Source: Alisma plantago-aquatica (Eukaryota; Streptophyta; Magnoliopsida; Alismatales; Alismataceae). Taken from it: a DNA stretch of 64,000 bases. The notes beneath the pieces were generated by a model. It did no database searches and was not told where the DNA came from. It saw nothing but the letters and a program-made list of their open reading frames with translations. The translations under genes and the position numbers were made by a program. Positions 22,537 through 32,299 of the stretch are shown piece by piece (position 1 is the first letter of the stretch; each line of letters opens with the position of its first letter). Location of the stretch: the NCBI GenBank assembly GCA_963693085.1, contig OY856410.1:1394058363-1394122362 (forward strand), in the 5' to 3' direction.

Positions 22537-23600
22537 TCATGTACACTCCTCACAGCAGATGATACTACTCGTATTGCATCCCCTCCATTTTATATTCAGG
22601 TTGGTTGTGGTTGTCATCCAGGCTAGACAGTAGAAGTCGCACTCATTCGACAGAGGCACCTGTTGAGGGCTCCTGTGGCAGAACTGTGTCTTCTTGAAGT
22701 CCTTGCCTATCGTATGCTTGTACCCCTTGTCGTGACTTTTCAGCATATCAACAATTGCCTCCGTGCATGTGACAGCCTTTTCTTCGGTCAGAGTTTTTGC
22801 GGTAGTCATGTTTGTTCTCTTGTTCAACCCAAAGGTTGCGTCTGAGTTGTTATATAATATTGTAGTCCTTTTTATAATGTTGACTACCAGCAAAGTCCAA
22901 TGACTGTCGTGAAGGATCGGCAGGAAAATGTAGTCTGGGAGGGACGTCACGAGGTGGTGTTGCAGACCTTCCTTCTCACCTGATCTTTTATCTTCTATGA
23001 TGTCATCTACCAGCAGGAATTATGCCATATGTGCATTTGACATGCTATCACTTAAGAGGGCTTGGTAGGCTGACATTGTGCTTACTGATAGGTACCCTCC
23101 TATTCTAATTGTATCTCAGAGGTCATCCTTCAGCACACATATCCCTTCTCTTTCAAATATAGCTTCTTCTGGCATGTCATCATCTTTCAAAGACTTCATT
23201 ATTATGCTTAGTGATTCTACAGATAGGCTGGCGCAACTCCATCTTTCGAAGTCCTTGAAAGTAGGTATTATCTTCCCCATCAGTTTGTCTCATTTTTCTT
23301 TTGACAGATCATCTTCCTCTACTTCTCCTTCTTTTGGCTGTTCTGTTGAAGACTATTCTCCTTTGTCTTCTGTCACTGGAGGCTATTCAGGTTCTGTCTC
23401 TGGTATGCTTGTTGCAGCTACTCTAGTTTTTATATTCCAACCTTCTTTCCATGTCTCAGCCCTGGCTGGTTCTATCGGATCGATCCACAAGATTTTTAAT
23501 TGTTCCCTCCAAGTTACCTTTTCAGGTAGAAGGATCTCCTTATCAAGTCTTCACAGTATTGCATTTGAAGGCGTCGTCGGGTCGCTAAAGAAGTGGAGAT
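22537..23600 (-). pseudogene. Ulp1/SENP-like (C48) cysteine protease domain inside gypsy2
   Basis: Ulp1-type enzymes cleave SUMO or related ubiquitin-like tags. On the minus strand one reading frame runs from about 23370 to 22537 with only stops interrupting it. It has an N-terminal block (VLKDDL, GGYLSVSTMSAYQALLSD, about 23130-23040) like the substrate-binding part of the family, then YIFLPILHDSHWTLLVVNII (from about 22930) with the catalytic His-Trp. LYNNSD follows, with Asn where the catalytic Asp is usual. PQQ then supplies the oxyanion Gln, and NECDFYCLAWM the catalytic Cys (DCGxx in relatives). The open part 22950-22537 begins at a GTG and is not a real start. Stops near 23110 and 23030 break it. 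Upstream, 23585-23280 is a linker (EKVTWREQLKILWIDP). It is the C-terminal end of the region that starts with the ATHILA ORF-1-like domain. Confidence 0.8.
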
Positions 23601-24713
23601 CGTAGATGACCTCCATTGTGTACACACCACGCAGTGTATAGGTCTTCCTTGCATAAGTCCTCTAGTGGGATGCCCTTGTTGATGGCTTCCATCATCCGTA
23701 GTATGATGAAGGCAAAATCCCCTAAGACGGCCTCTTCTTGTGGGACTTTCTTACAAATAGAAAATAGTTTCCCGATGCCCTTGAATCTATCTTCTGTTAA
23801 TTCTATCACTTTCTACAGACGTATCGGTATCTTTAGGACATCTCTGGCTTCTTTCCTTTTATATATCATGGTAGTGATGTCTAGTTCGGTCGTGCAGCAG
23901 TTGAGCATTGTCGTCTTTCACTCGTATAGGTCAACAACAATCAAAGCTTAGTGCTTCACATTCCTTATGGGCAGGACTACGAACTTTTTCCCCTTTTTGT
24001 GCACTGCTTCTTTCAGCTCAGTCACATCAGCAGCCTTGTAGTCCTCATTGTATAAGAGGCTTGCCAAATGTGTGATGTTGTTGAACATTGGTCGTACCTT
24101 GTATGAGTGTAGGAACTCTTCGAGGAGGGTGGAACACAACACTTTAAATAGTTTCTTGTGTACCCATGCTCTTTTTAAGAAGATCTCTCTGAAGTGTTCT
24201 CTAGTTATATTTCTACCCTTATTGTGATATATGACATCTACTCTGGGTAGATTGTCGTCTAGGATATCTGCTAAAATGTGGACATCTCTGCATGTGATTC
24301 TTGATAGCCCAGTCATGTCCATTCTTGTCATCTTACACGACATAGGAGGAGCTATACCTAATTCTATGTCTTTAATTGGTGTGCTCCGCTCTCTGGCAGG
24401 CTTGTTTGTGAAGAAAGTAGCAAGCCCGCCTTCCTCGTCGTCTGAGGTTCCATCATGTGCTGCAGGGATAGGTGTTTTTTTGGTTGTATGCGGGCCCTTT
24501 GTGCTTGTTGGTATTAGTGTAGTCACCTTCTCTGCCACCCCTACTATCTTTGACATTGCTTTCCTTAGATGTGCGACCCATCTTGGCAGCGGTCAGTTCT
24601 ACTAGAGTTGCATCCATCTTCCCGTCATAGAGGTGGTCATTTTTCTCGTTGTGAATTGGGGATTGCAGGAATTCATTGCACATATTCATCCCAAACGTCA
24701 GGTCATCCAGCAA
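23601..24713 (-). pseudogene. gypsy2 extra region, middle part (unrecognised)
   Basis: Minus-strand coding remnants at 24713-24453, 24556-23948 and 23809-23585, in line with the Ulp1-like domain. The second, 202 residues, has an acidic N-terminus (GTSDDEEGG) and a folded-looking part (CRDVHILADILDDNLPRVDV, LFKVLCSTLLEEFLHSYKVR, LASLLYNEDYKAADVTELKE). The third has IGKLFSICKKVPQEEAVLG. I recognise no family. Its place directly before a Ulp1 domain resembles other plant transposon-associated Ulp1 proteins, which have long N-terminal regions, but no specific domain is claimed. Confidence 0.5.
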
Positions 24714-26178
24714 TTTATCTATATCTCTGAGCTCTCTGGACGTTAGATCGTCTGTCCTTATGCTCTCTAATCTGGCGATGACTTCTTGTATTGGCTCTTG
24801 TGATGCAACCTTACCTGTGGTCGGGGTACTTTTGTCTTATGTTGGTTCCCCCTTCCCCTTATCATATTTTTTCTTGTCCTCTTCAGGACTGTTGTCTAAA
24901 TCTAACTCTCTTGACAACGTATTAGTCTTCTTCTTTGTTTCATTGTCTTTGGGAGAGTCTGACGGCGGAGGTTCTTCTTTTGCTTTAGGTTCAGCTGTCG
25001 AGGTAGTTTTTCCATTGGCACTTTCTTCTTTTTACGCTAAACCTACACATGTCCCTCCCATGTTTTCGTCATCGTCATCAGGGTTTGGAGGGCTCGATGA
25101 AGATTGTGATGTCGAAGGACCTACCACGTGTTTTATCTTCTTCCTACGTCGTTAGTTGTTGAACTCTTTGTGTTTGGCTTCCAGCTTCTTGTAGTCTTGT
25201 TCCAGACACTAGCGCTCTTGGTTAAGATCGTTCATCGCCGCCTTGTATCCACTTATTAAGTGGTCTCTGTCAGCCCACATAGCGTCCCTTTCTCTCCTAA
25301 GGGTTTCCATTTCCTCCGTGAGGGTCTTCAGTGTTCCTATCATCGCATTCTGGGTGTCTAGCACCCCTTGCATGAACTAGAGTAGCACCTCGGTCCTCTC
25401 ATTTAGTGATTGTAACTACGTGGTTAGCGTACATAGGATGGAGGTTATGCTTGAATTAAATTTAGATATTTGATGCATGTGTTGCCATAGTACATAAAAC
25501 TTATTACCCAGTATGTCTTTGAAGGTTGGAGGGTGTCATGGATTCTTGTGGTTCCTTCGGCTATGGAGTTGGCAGTGTCGGGTTGGGCACTCTTTGCTCT
25601 GACTGTCCCGACATTTGAAGGATCACTTCTGGAATCACCATTTTGGGTACAGCTTCGGAGTCCTTGCCTTGATGGTGGGGGTCTTGTTCGTCCGTCTCCT
25701 GTTGTTCTACGGTTGTTGTCTCAAGGCATGGACTTTTTCTTATCGTGTCGTCCAAGTTCACCTGGACGTCATGCTCTGTTATTTCTTTGTGAGGTTGGCA
25801 TTCCTTGCTCACTATTGTTTCAGTGGCAATGGGAAGTGAGGATGCCTTCAGATTTGTGGGCTTGTCTACCACTTCCTTCTTCTTCCTTATAGCCAGCTTT
25901 TTCTTCTCCTCTGGCTTCTTCTTCTCTATCTTTGTAGATTTTCCTTTACTGCCTTCTTCATCAGTTGTCGGTGTCTTTTCCGTGATATTGCGGATGGCCC
26001 GTAAGCACATCTTGTTGATGTTTTCTTGGGTGGGCTACAGCTTGTGGGTGTCATAATATGCCATCTCTGGGAGGGGAAGGAGTTTCTTTGAGCAGCTTCG
26101 CTTATAGTACAGCTTATCTCCTTTCTGTGCAAGGATTCTCACATTGACGAGGGACTTGATGTCGATCTTTGTTTGTCC
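24714..26178 (-). pseudogene. gypsy2 extra region, linker with coiled coil
   Basis: Minus-strand translation gives low-complexity charged sequence: KKKPEEKKKLAIRKKKEVV (about 25930-25870) and, after a gap, a heptad-like stretch at about 25390-25160 (TLKTLTEEMETLRRERDAM, YKAAMNDLNQE, DYKKLEAKHKEFN) that should form a coiled coil. A Ser/Pro/Asp-rich tail follows (SSSSPPNPDDDDENMG; about 25100). One 149-residue frame (26010-25561) is open. Scattered stops break the rest. It probably linked the ATHILA ORF-1-like domain to the C-terminal protease in one polypeptide; that is inference. Confidence 0.5.
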
Positions 26179-27375
26179 CTATATTGCTTTATATTTCTTC
26201 AACACTTCTGAATCCATAAAATGGTAGGCTATCTTTGTTATTTGGCCTCCCATGCAGAACTCCTGGTTCTGCTTGGACTCCGCTCCCACAGCTACTGACA
26301 GCCTTTCGATTAGTATTTTTCCTATATTCACATGCTTTCTTTTTAGCATTGACCATATCATGAATAGGACTCCCATAGTTACTCCCCCTGCCTCTGACCT
26401 CATATATATTGTATTAGCAGTTATTTTCTGTATCACCCTGATAAAGCATGAGGTGATCAGGGTAGCCTTGGAGTTCTTAGAGTGATGTTCATCTTCTCCC
26501 GTCAGGTCATCCCGCATCTTGTGGCTATCATATCTGACAGTCTCCTTCTCTCCCGGGGCAGCGGAGCAGGCTTGGGCTTCTGTTGTTGTCTTTGTGAAGA
26601 TAGTATTCAGCATTACTTCTGTGATTGTGTGAGACTTTTCCCCTAGTCTCACCTCCATCTTGTAGTCTCTACCGCCCTTTTTGCGTTCTTTTTTGTCTAC
26701 CGAGAGCTTCTCCAGTGAAGATAGGAATTTAGTTGTCAACTGCTTCAAGAATGGGGCTTTCGAGGTGCACAGGGTGCACAGATTTGCACCCTCTAAGAAC
26801 TTGATGACTCTATCATAGACTCCCATCTTTTTGAATTCGTCTACATCTAGGTACCTTGTGGGCTTGGAGATCTTGATCTTTGACATCTAGTCATATTGTG
26901 ATTAGTGTACAATGTTCCTTGGCACAAATGGGGTCTCGTTCTACTCTAGGGCTACCTTCTCAGTATCTTCTCCCTCCTTGTGGACCGTCTCTACCTCTTG
27001 CCTTTTTGCCTTTTTAGTAGCTATCACCTTTAACTTTTTGTTGCTTTATGCTGCCTTGGGCTCAGCCTTCCTCTTACCTAGACTTTGTAGCTCAAACTTT
27101 GTGGGCTGGTATTCTGAGGTTCCTGTCTGTGCTGCACTGTGTGCAGACTCTGACTCTTCTGGTGTCTGGTGACCCAGAATGTTTTGATATTTTACCATCC
27201 ATAGTTGCAGTTGTAGCATCCTGGCTGGTGGCAGGCTTATATTGGTCTCCAATGCTTTTTCTAGCTTCTCTGCAATCATCTCTACCTCTTTCAATGAGGT
27301 TGCCCTCCTTGCCAGTGAGTCGCTATTTGAAGCAGACATCCTAAAAATTGATTTTATAAGTAATATATCTTTCAA
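26179..27375 (-). pseudogene. ATHILA ORF-1-like protein of gypsy2
   Basis: The 235-residue frame 26886-26179 begins MSKIKISKPTRYLDVDEF and shows the ATHILA ORF-1 layout: FLKQLTTKFLSSLEKL near residues 47-62, then MEVRLGEKSHTITEVMLNTIF, a central ATLITSCFIRVIQKITANTI, YMRSEAGGVTMGVLFMIWSM, and FCMGGQITKIAYHF near the end. Upstream, 27375-27046 (109 residues) encodes RRATSLKEVEMIAEKLEKAL and probably belongs to the same gene in another frame. In Athila-type elements this class of protein lies 3' of pol in the env-like position; function is unknown. It is on the same strand as pol, about 1.2 kb downstream. Stops separate it from the following linker. Confidence 0.75.
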
Positions 27376-28570
27376 TTCATCAGTGATTCTATTTAACTTT
27401 TATCATATAGTATGTACATGTATGTTGTATATTTTTTGTTGTTCCCCTAAGACAATGACCCACGACATTACTTATGAAGTGAAGAACACTACGACCACTA
27501 TCTATGTTGATGAAAAAGAAGCGGTCGCTGTCAAAAGGAAACAACTAAGGGAGACTGTGACTCGAGGTCAATATTTATTCAACAGGTCACCATCGTGACC
27601 CACGGTCACATCTACTCGATTTTTAGCTTGTTTTTGGAGCACCGCGACCCACGGTCAAGTGTCTTGCACCGCGACCACGGAGTTGGGGTTTACACATGTT
27701 CCATTGGGAATGAGGGTTGGGCGGAAGATCGAGACCTGGATTGGAAGGTTCATGAAGGTAGTTGAAACACCGATGTTTTGAGATCGATACGTGCTTAAAA
27801 ATGCTACCCTAGGGTGGGCTGGGGCGCCACGAAAACAATCGGTGATAGGGAGGGAAAAAGATGATCAGTAGAGTCGTTGATGACATGGCAGAGCTTAGAC
27901 CAACAGAAGGGGTAAAGGTGTGTGAAAATGGAAACAGAAAGAGCTAACTAGGCCCGACAATGGCCACAGTGGTGGGAGGTGAATTGGAAAACTTGAAACA
28001 AACAGTGTTTAGAGTATTACCTTGGCGGTAGAAATATTGGCAAAATGTGGGGGTGAAGGGCTAGTAGCGGCGGCGATTCATGCTTCTTCTATGGTGGTAG
28101 AGCGAGCTCAGTCGGTGTCATAGGTGAGAGGGCTGGTGATTCATTCTTCTTGTCGAGAAAACTAAATATTTAGGCAAGAGGAACAGTGTCCCAAGGTTTT
28201 AGAATATAAAGCAGAGACACTGTGACTCACGGTGCAAACAAGGACCGCGATCGCGGTCAGTCCTCTCTATAGCATGTACCTCGGGTTGCGGCCTGGGTCA
28301 GTCTAGGACAATCACCGCGGTCGTTGTGCATCTCCTCACATTGAGTAAGGTTAACACCTCTACCACAATCTTCGCCGTGACTTGTGATCCAACCAAACCA
28401 ATTCAACACTTAAACCAAAATATAACTTGATCCTTCAATAAAACTATCTTTTTCAAAGAAAACATAAGGTATATACAATCTTATTAGAAAAAGGGTAAAC
28501 TATCAAACTAAAAAGTAGGAAATATAAAAGTTCAAAACAAAGGAAAAACATAAACTCAGGAAATCAACAA
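27376..28570 (-). other. gypsy2 spacer between pol and the extra region
   Basis: About 1.2 kb without recognisable protein. It is richer in CG than its surroundings and holds repeated ACCGCGACCCACGG-like motifs at 27590-27690 and 28210-28390. One is a perfect 16-bp palindrome, GACCGCGATCGCGGTC (28243-28258). Related motifs fill part of the gypsy2 LTR. By position it could hold signals for expressing the downstream region, but nothing in the sequence proves it. Confidence 0.55.
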
Positions 28571-28572
28571 AT

Positions 28573-28625
28573 ACTTGGGTTGCCTCCCAAGAAGCACTTG
28601 TTTAGAGTCTCTAGATTGACCTCCT
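28573..28625 (-). other. Conserved post-pol motif of gypsy2
   Basis: The plus strand reads TTGGGTTGCCTCCCAAGAAG followed by CACTTGTTTAGAGTC, just beyond the pol end at 28632. Related to 13757-13800 and 1376-1435. Confidence 0.65.
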
Positions 28626-28631
28626 AATCAT

Positions 28632-29793
28632 TCACTTTCTGACTTCCTCAGTTGACTGTGGTGTCTCCTCATTCTTTTCATTTCCTGGCTGGCTGGGTTC
28701 CTCCAAACTAATTTCTGACCTACTGACAAAGGCTTCATCTTCATGGAATCTATTTACCCAATGTCCATTAACCTTGAAAGTGCCTATTTTTCCCCTAAAA
28801 TTTTCATCATTCCTGATGGGTATATCTTCACTACAGAGAAAGGACCTGACCACCACGTTCTTACTTTCTTCAAAACAATATGATGCTCAAGTTAAATAGG
28901 AGGACCTTATCCCATTCATGAACATCCTTATTTTTCAAGTAGGCATCATGCCAGACTTTAGTCCTTTGTTTATAAATTCTCACATTCTCATAGGCATGCA
29001 ATCTCAGTTCCTCAAGCTCCTGAAGTTGTAGAAATTTTTTTGGCCCGCTTTGTCAAGGTCCATATTCAGATATTTTGATGTCCCATAGAGCTTTGTGTTC
29101 AAGCTCAAGCGATAAATTGTAGGACTTTCTATTAATAAGTCCGTAGGGTGTTGTCCCTATAGGTATCTTGTAGGCAGTTGATAAGCCCATAGAACATCGT
29201 CTAGCTTCATTGACTAGTCCTTTCTTGTCCAACTCACTGTCTTCTCCAGAATTTTGCTTGATTTGTTTGTTCGATACTTCCACCTATCCTAATGTTTGGG
29301 TATGGTATGGTGTGGCGACTTTGTGTTTCACTCCATATTTCTTCAGCAACGCTTCAAACTCTCTTTCTCCGAAGTGTGATCCCACATCGCTTATGATTGT
29401 GTGGGGCACTCCAAAGCACATGAAGATGATTTTTTCGAAGAGTTTGATCACAGACTTGGAGTCACATGTTTGAGTGGTGACTGCTTTGACCCATTTTGAA
29501 ACATAATCAACAACAACAAGTATGTATTGATTTCCTTTTGACGATGGAAGTGGCCCCATATAGTCAATTCCCCAAACATCAAAAATTTTAACTTCCACCC
29601 ATTCCACCATGGGCATCTCATTTCTTCTTCTTATGTTCCCTGTGAGCTGGCATTCCTTACATGCTTTAACAAAAGATGATGCATATTTGAAAAGTGTGGG
29701 CCAATAAAACCCAGATTGTAGTACTTTTGCTGCAGTTATTTCTCCACTGTGGTGTCCACCATAGGGCGAAGAGTGACACTCTTTCATAATCAA
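28632..29793 (-). pseudogene. gypsy2 integrase
   Basis: Minus-strand frames 29793-29284 (169 residues), 29283-29053 and 28856-28632. The first has the HHCC zinc-binding end (CHSSPYGGHHSGEITAAKV, FYWPTLFKYASSFVKACKEC) and the catalytic core with two aspartates (FDVWGIDYMGPLPSS; PHTIISDVGSHFGEREFE). It continues to KVATPYHTQTLG, where a stop precedes the segment that carries the catalytic Glu (VEVSNKQIK). The C-terminal part near 28860-28740 (FLCSEDIPIRNDENFRGKIG) resembles the end of pol in Athila-type elements. Stops and frame changes break it. Confidence 0.85.
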
Positions 29794-29805
29794 AGGAACC
29801 TCATC

Positions 29806-30430
29806 CTATGGTATGCACCTACGATATAGATTGTTAGAACACCTCTTGAACAATAATGGGTCATCCCAGTAATAGTTCTTGACGTCGGAAAATAGTTTCT
29901 TGTTCTGCTGGTATGTAATTTCTGATGGCAGCTGGCCATAGGCTAAATAATTACAGATATCGATGAACCAAGGAAATCTCTGCTCATAAGAATGAGCCAT
30001 CAGTAGAGTTTCATTAGCATAATTGTCGTTCACGGGTAACTGATTCTCTTCATCAAAAACTATTCTAGACAAGTGGTATGTGACCACATTCTCGTTTCCC
30101 TTCTTATCAATGATTTCATGATCAAATTCCTACAACAGTAGAGCCCACTACAAAAGTCGTGGTTTGGTATCTTTTTTCTGCATCAGGTATCTAATTGCTC
30201 CATGGTCTGTATATATCTTCACCTTTGATCCTATTGGGTACGACATGAACTTGTCAAAAGCAAAAACTATTGCTAACCTTTCCTTCTAGATTGTGGTATA
30301 GTTTACATGTGCCTCATATAATGTGCAACTAGCATAACAGATAATGTGGTGCTTTTTGTCTTTCTTTTAGCCTAGGACAATGCCTATTGTGTAATCACTA
30401 GCATCACACATTATCTCAAATGGTAACTTT
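29806..30430 (-). pseudogene. gypsy2 RNase H and connection
   Basis: The minus strand from 30430 shows [63 protein letters not shown] and ENVVTYHLSRIV. These are the RNase H blocks with the DAS and TDH aspartates. The 93-residue frame 30087-29806 then covers the linker to integrase (NDNYANETLLM, FPWFIDICNYLAYGQLP, YYWDDPLLFKRCSNNLYRRC). Several stops are present between 30430 and 30087. Confidence 0.82.
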
Positions 30431-31600
30431 CAATATAGGGCTTGTAGGATTGGCACAGTTGTTAATGATTTCTTCAAGGTATTGAAAACCTCCAGACATT
30501 TGTTGTTGACATTGAATTTGGCATCTTCAAGTAAAAGATTCGACAAGGGCTTCAAAATCTTTGAAAAATATTTTATAAGCCTCCTATAGTATTCGGTGTG
30601 ACCAAGAAAACTTCTTACTCCCGTTACAGACTTCAGTGGTGGTGGTTTCGATATGGCTTCTATTTTACTCACGTCCACTTCGATCCCCTTTTTAGAAATT
30701 TGTGTCCCAGGACTATGTCATTCCGTACCATGAAGTGGCACTTTTTCCAATTCAGAACCAGATGTTTCTCCTCGCATCTTTTCAGAACCAGGGAAAAATT
30801 TCTCAGACATGCGTCAAAATCCATCCCATAAACTGAGAAGTCATTCATAAAGACTTCTATGATGTCCTCCAAAAAATCTGAGAACATCGAGATCAGACAA
30901 TGTTGGAACGTTGTAGGTGCATTGCACAGTCCAAACGACATTTTTCTGAATGCATATGTGCCATAGATGCACGTGAATGTTGTTTTCTCTTGATCATATG
31001 GATGAATAGGGACTTGATAGAATCCAAAATATCCATCCAGGAAGCAGAATTAGTTGTGATGAGCCAGCCTTTCTAACACTTGGTCAATGAATGGCAGGGG
31101 GAAGTGATCCTTCCTTGTGGTGGCATTTAGTTTCCTGTAATCTATGCATATTCACCATCCCGTAACGGTTCTAGTAGCGACTTCTTCACCATTTTCTCCC
31201 TTCACTACTGTCATTCCTCCTTTCTTAGGAATGATGTTAATGGGACTCACCCAATTACTATCGCTAATCGGGTAGATAATTTCAGCGTCTCGCAGTTTCA
31301 AGATTTCCTTCTTTACAACTTCTTTCAACATTTGGTTTAGCTTTCATTGGGGTTGAACTAGCGGCTTAGCAGACTCTTCTAAATGTATTTTGTGCATGCA
31401 GAGAGACAATTTAAGTTGTTTGATGTCCTCTACAGAATATCCTATCACCTTTCTATGTTCTTTCATCTCTTTTAGTAGTCTTTCCATTTGTTCTTCTGTC
31501 AGGCTTGCATTCACAATAACATGGTTCCTCTCATCATGGTCTAGAAACTCATACTTCAGCCCTTCTAGAAGTGGTTTCAATTCGGGCTTCAGCTTATGTG
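30431..31600 (-). pseudogene. gypsy2 reverse transcriptase
   Basis: Blocks in order on the minus strand: MKPLLEGLKYEFLDHDERN (31580), VSPINIIPKKGGMTVVKGE (about 31250), a CIDYRKLNATTRKDHFPLPF block (about 31140), FLDGYFGFYQVPIHP, KMSFGLCNAPTTFQHCLIS (30941), VFMNDFSVYG (30858-30829), LNWKKCHFMVRNDIVLGHKF and VTGVRSFLGHTEYYRRLIKY. The active-site box is FMND where the family has FMDD, so one catalytic aspartate is lost. Frames 31580-31344, 30941-30669 and 30678-30430 are open; others are stopped. Confidence 0.88.
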
Positions 31601-31619
31601 CCTCTTTCTCTTTGAGAGA

Positions 31620-32230
31620 CTATTCGAGTAAACCATACTTAACTGTTTCGATAATTTCTTCTTCATCACAAAGGTCTCCTTTTTCTTGATTTAGATAGTC
31701 TAGGATTTCAACAACCTCAGGGTCTTCTACAGTCAGATTTGGGTTGTTCAAGGCCCGCATCAAGGGGTCCACAATTGCCTTTTCTTCTTGCACTTCCTCA
31801 CAGTACTGGTTGTAACTATCCATAAAGTACACCGACTCAAAAAGAGATGGTCCCTTCATGGAATCTTGAACTCAAAAGTCTACGTGGTCATTGCCCACGT
31901 GCAGGGTAATAATTCCCTCTGTGACATCCATCAATACTCTTCCAATTTCCAATAATGGTCTTCCAAATATCATCGGGCACCTTGGGTCTTCAATTGTGTC
32001 AATCACCACGATATCACAGGGAATAAAGAATCTTCCGGTGTGAATGGGTACGTCTTCGACTAACAAGTCATTTGAAAGTGTGATCAACCTATTGAATCCT
32101 CATATTTGTTTTAAACATATATATCAGCCCCAAGTCTTTGGGCTAGACTCAAAGGCATAATACTGATTCTCGCTCCCAAATCTGCCAAACCTTTTCTCTC
32201 TATATTGTCCCCAACACCGAATGGTATATT
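31620..32230 (-). pseudogene. gypsy2 aspartic protease and linker
   Basis: The active-site segment reads LADLGARISIMPLSL near 32190-32145; the family has DLGAS, and here the position after Ala is Arg. The second half is open (32087-31872): LVEDVPIHTGRFFIPCDIVV then DPRCPMIFGRPLLEIGRVL and ITLHVGNDHVDF. It is followed by an acidic linker (31859-31620, VDPLMRALNNPNLTVEDPE) leading to RT. The protease would cut Gag-Pol; the active-site change and stops suggest it is dead. Confidence 0.82.
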
Positions 32231-32299
32231 AAATGCTCTGGGGTCCTTCTTCTTTGTTGGAAGTTCTACCTGGACAAAAGCACGTGACATACTAGATAA

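Noticed and set aside
23078..23605. A 175-residue plus-strand frame
   Set aside because: It is antisense to the Ulp1-like region, rich in Ser and Phe, and is a shadow of the minus-strand coding sequence.
24231..25155. Plus-strand frames of 124 and 159 residues
   Set aside because: Antisense to the gypsy2 extra region; their hydrophobic look comes from reading charged linkers backward, not from membrane proteins.
25533..27598. Plus-strand frames resembling membrane-rich proteins
   Set aside because: Shadows of the ATHILA ORF-1-like region and its linker, plus the spacer. No independent support.
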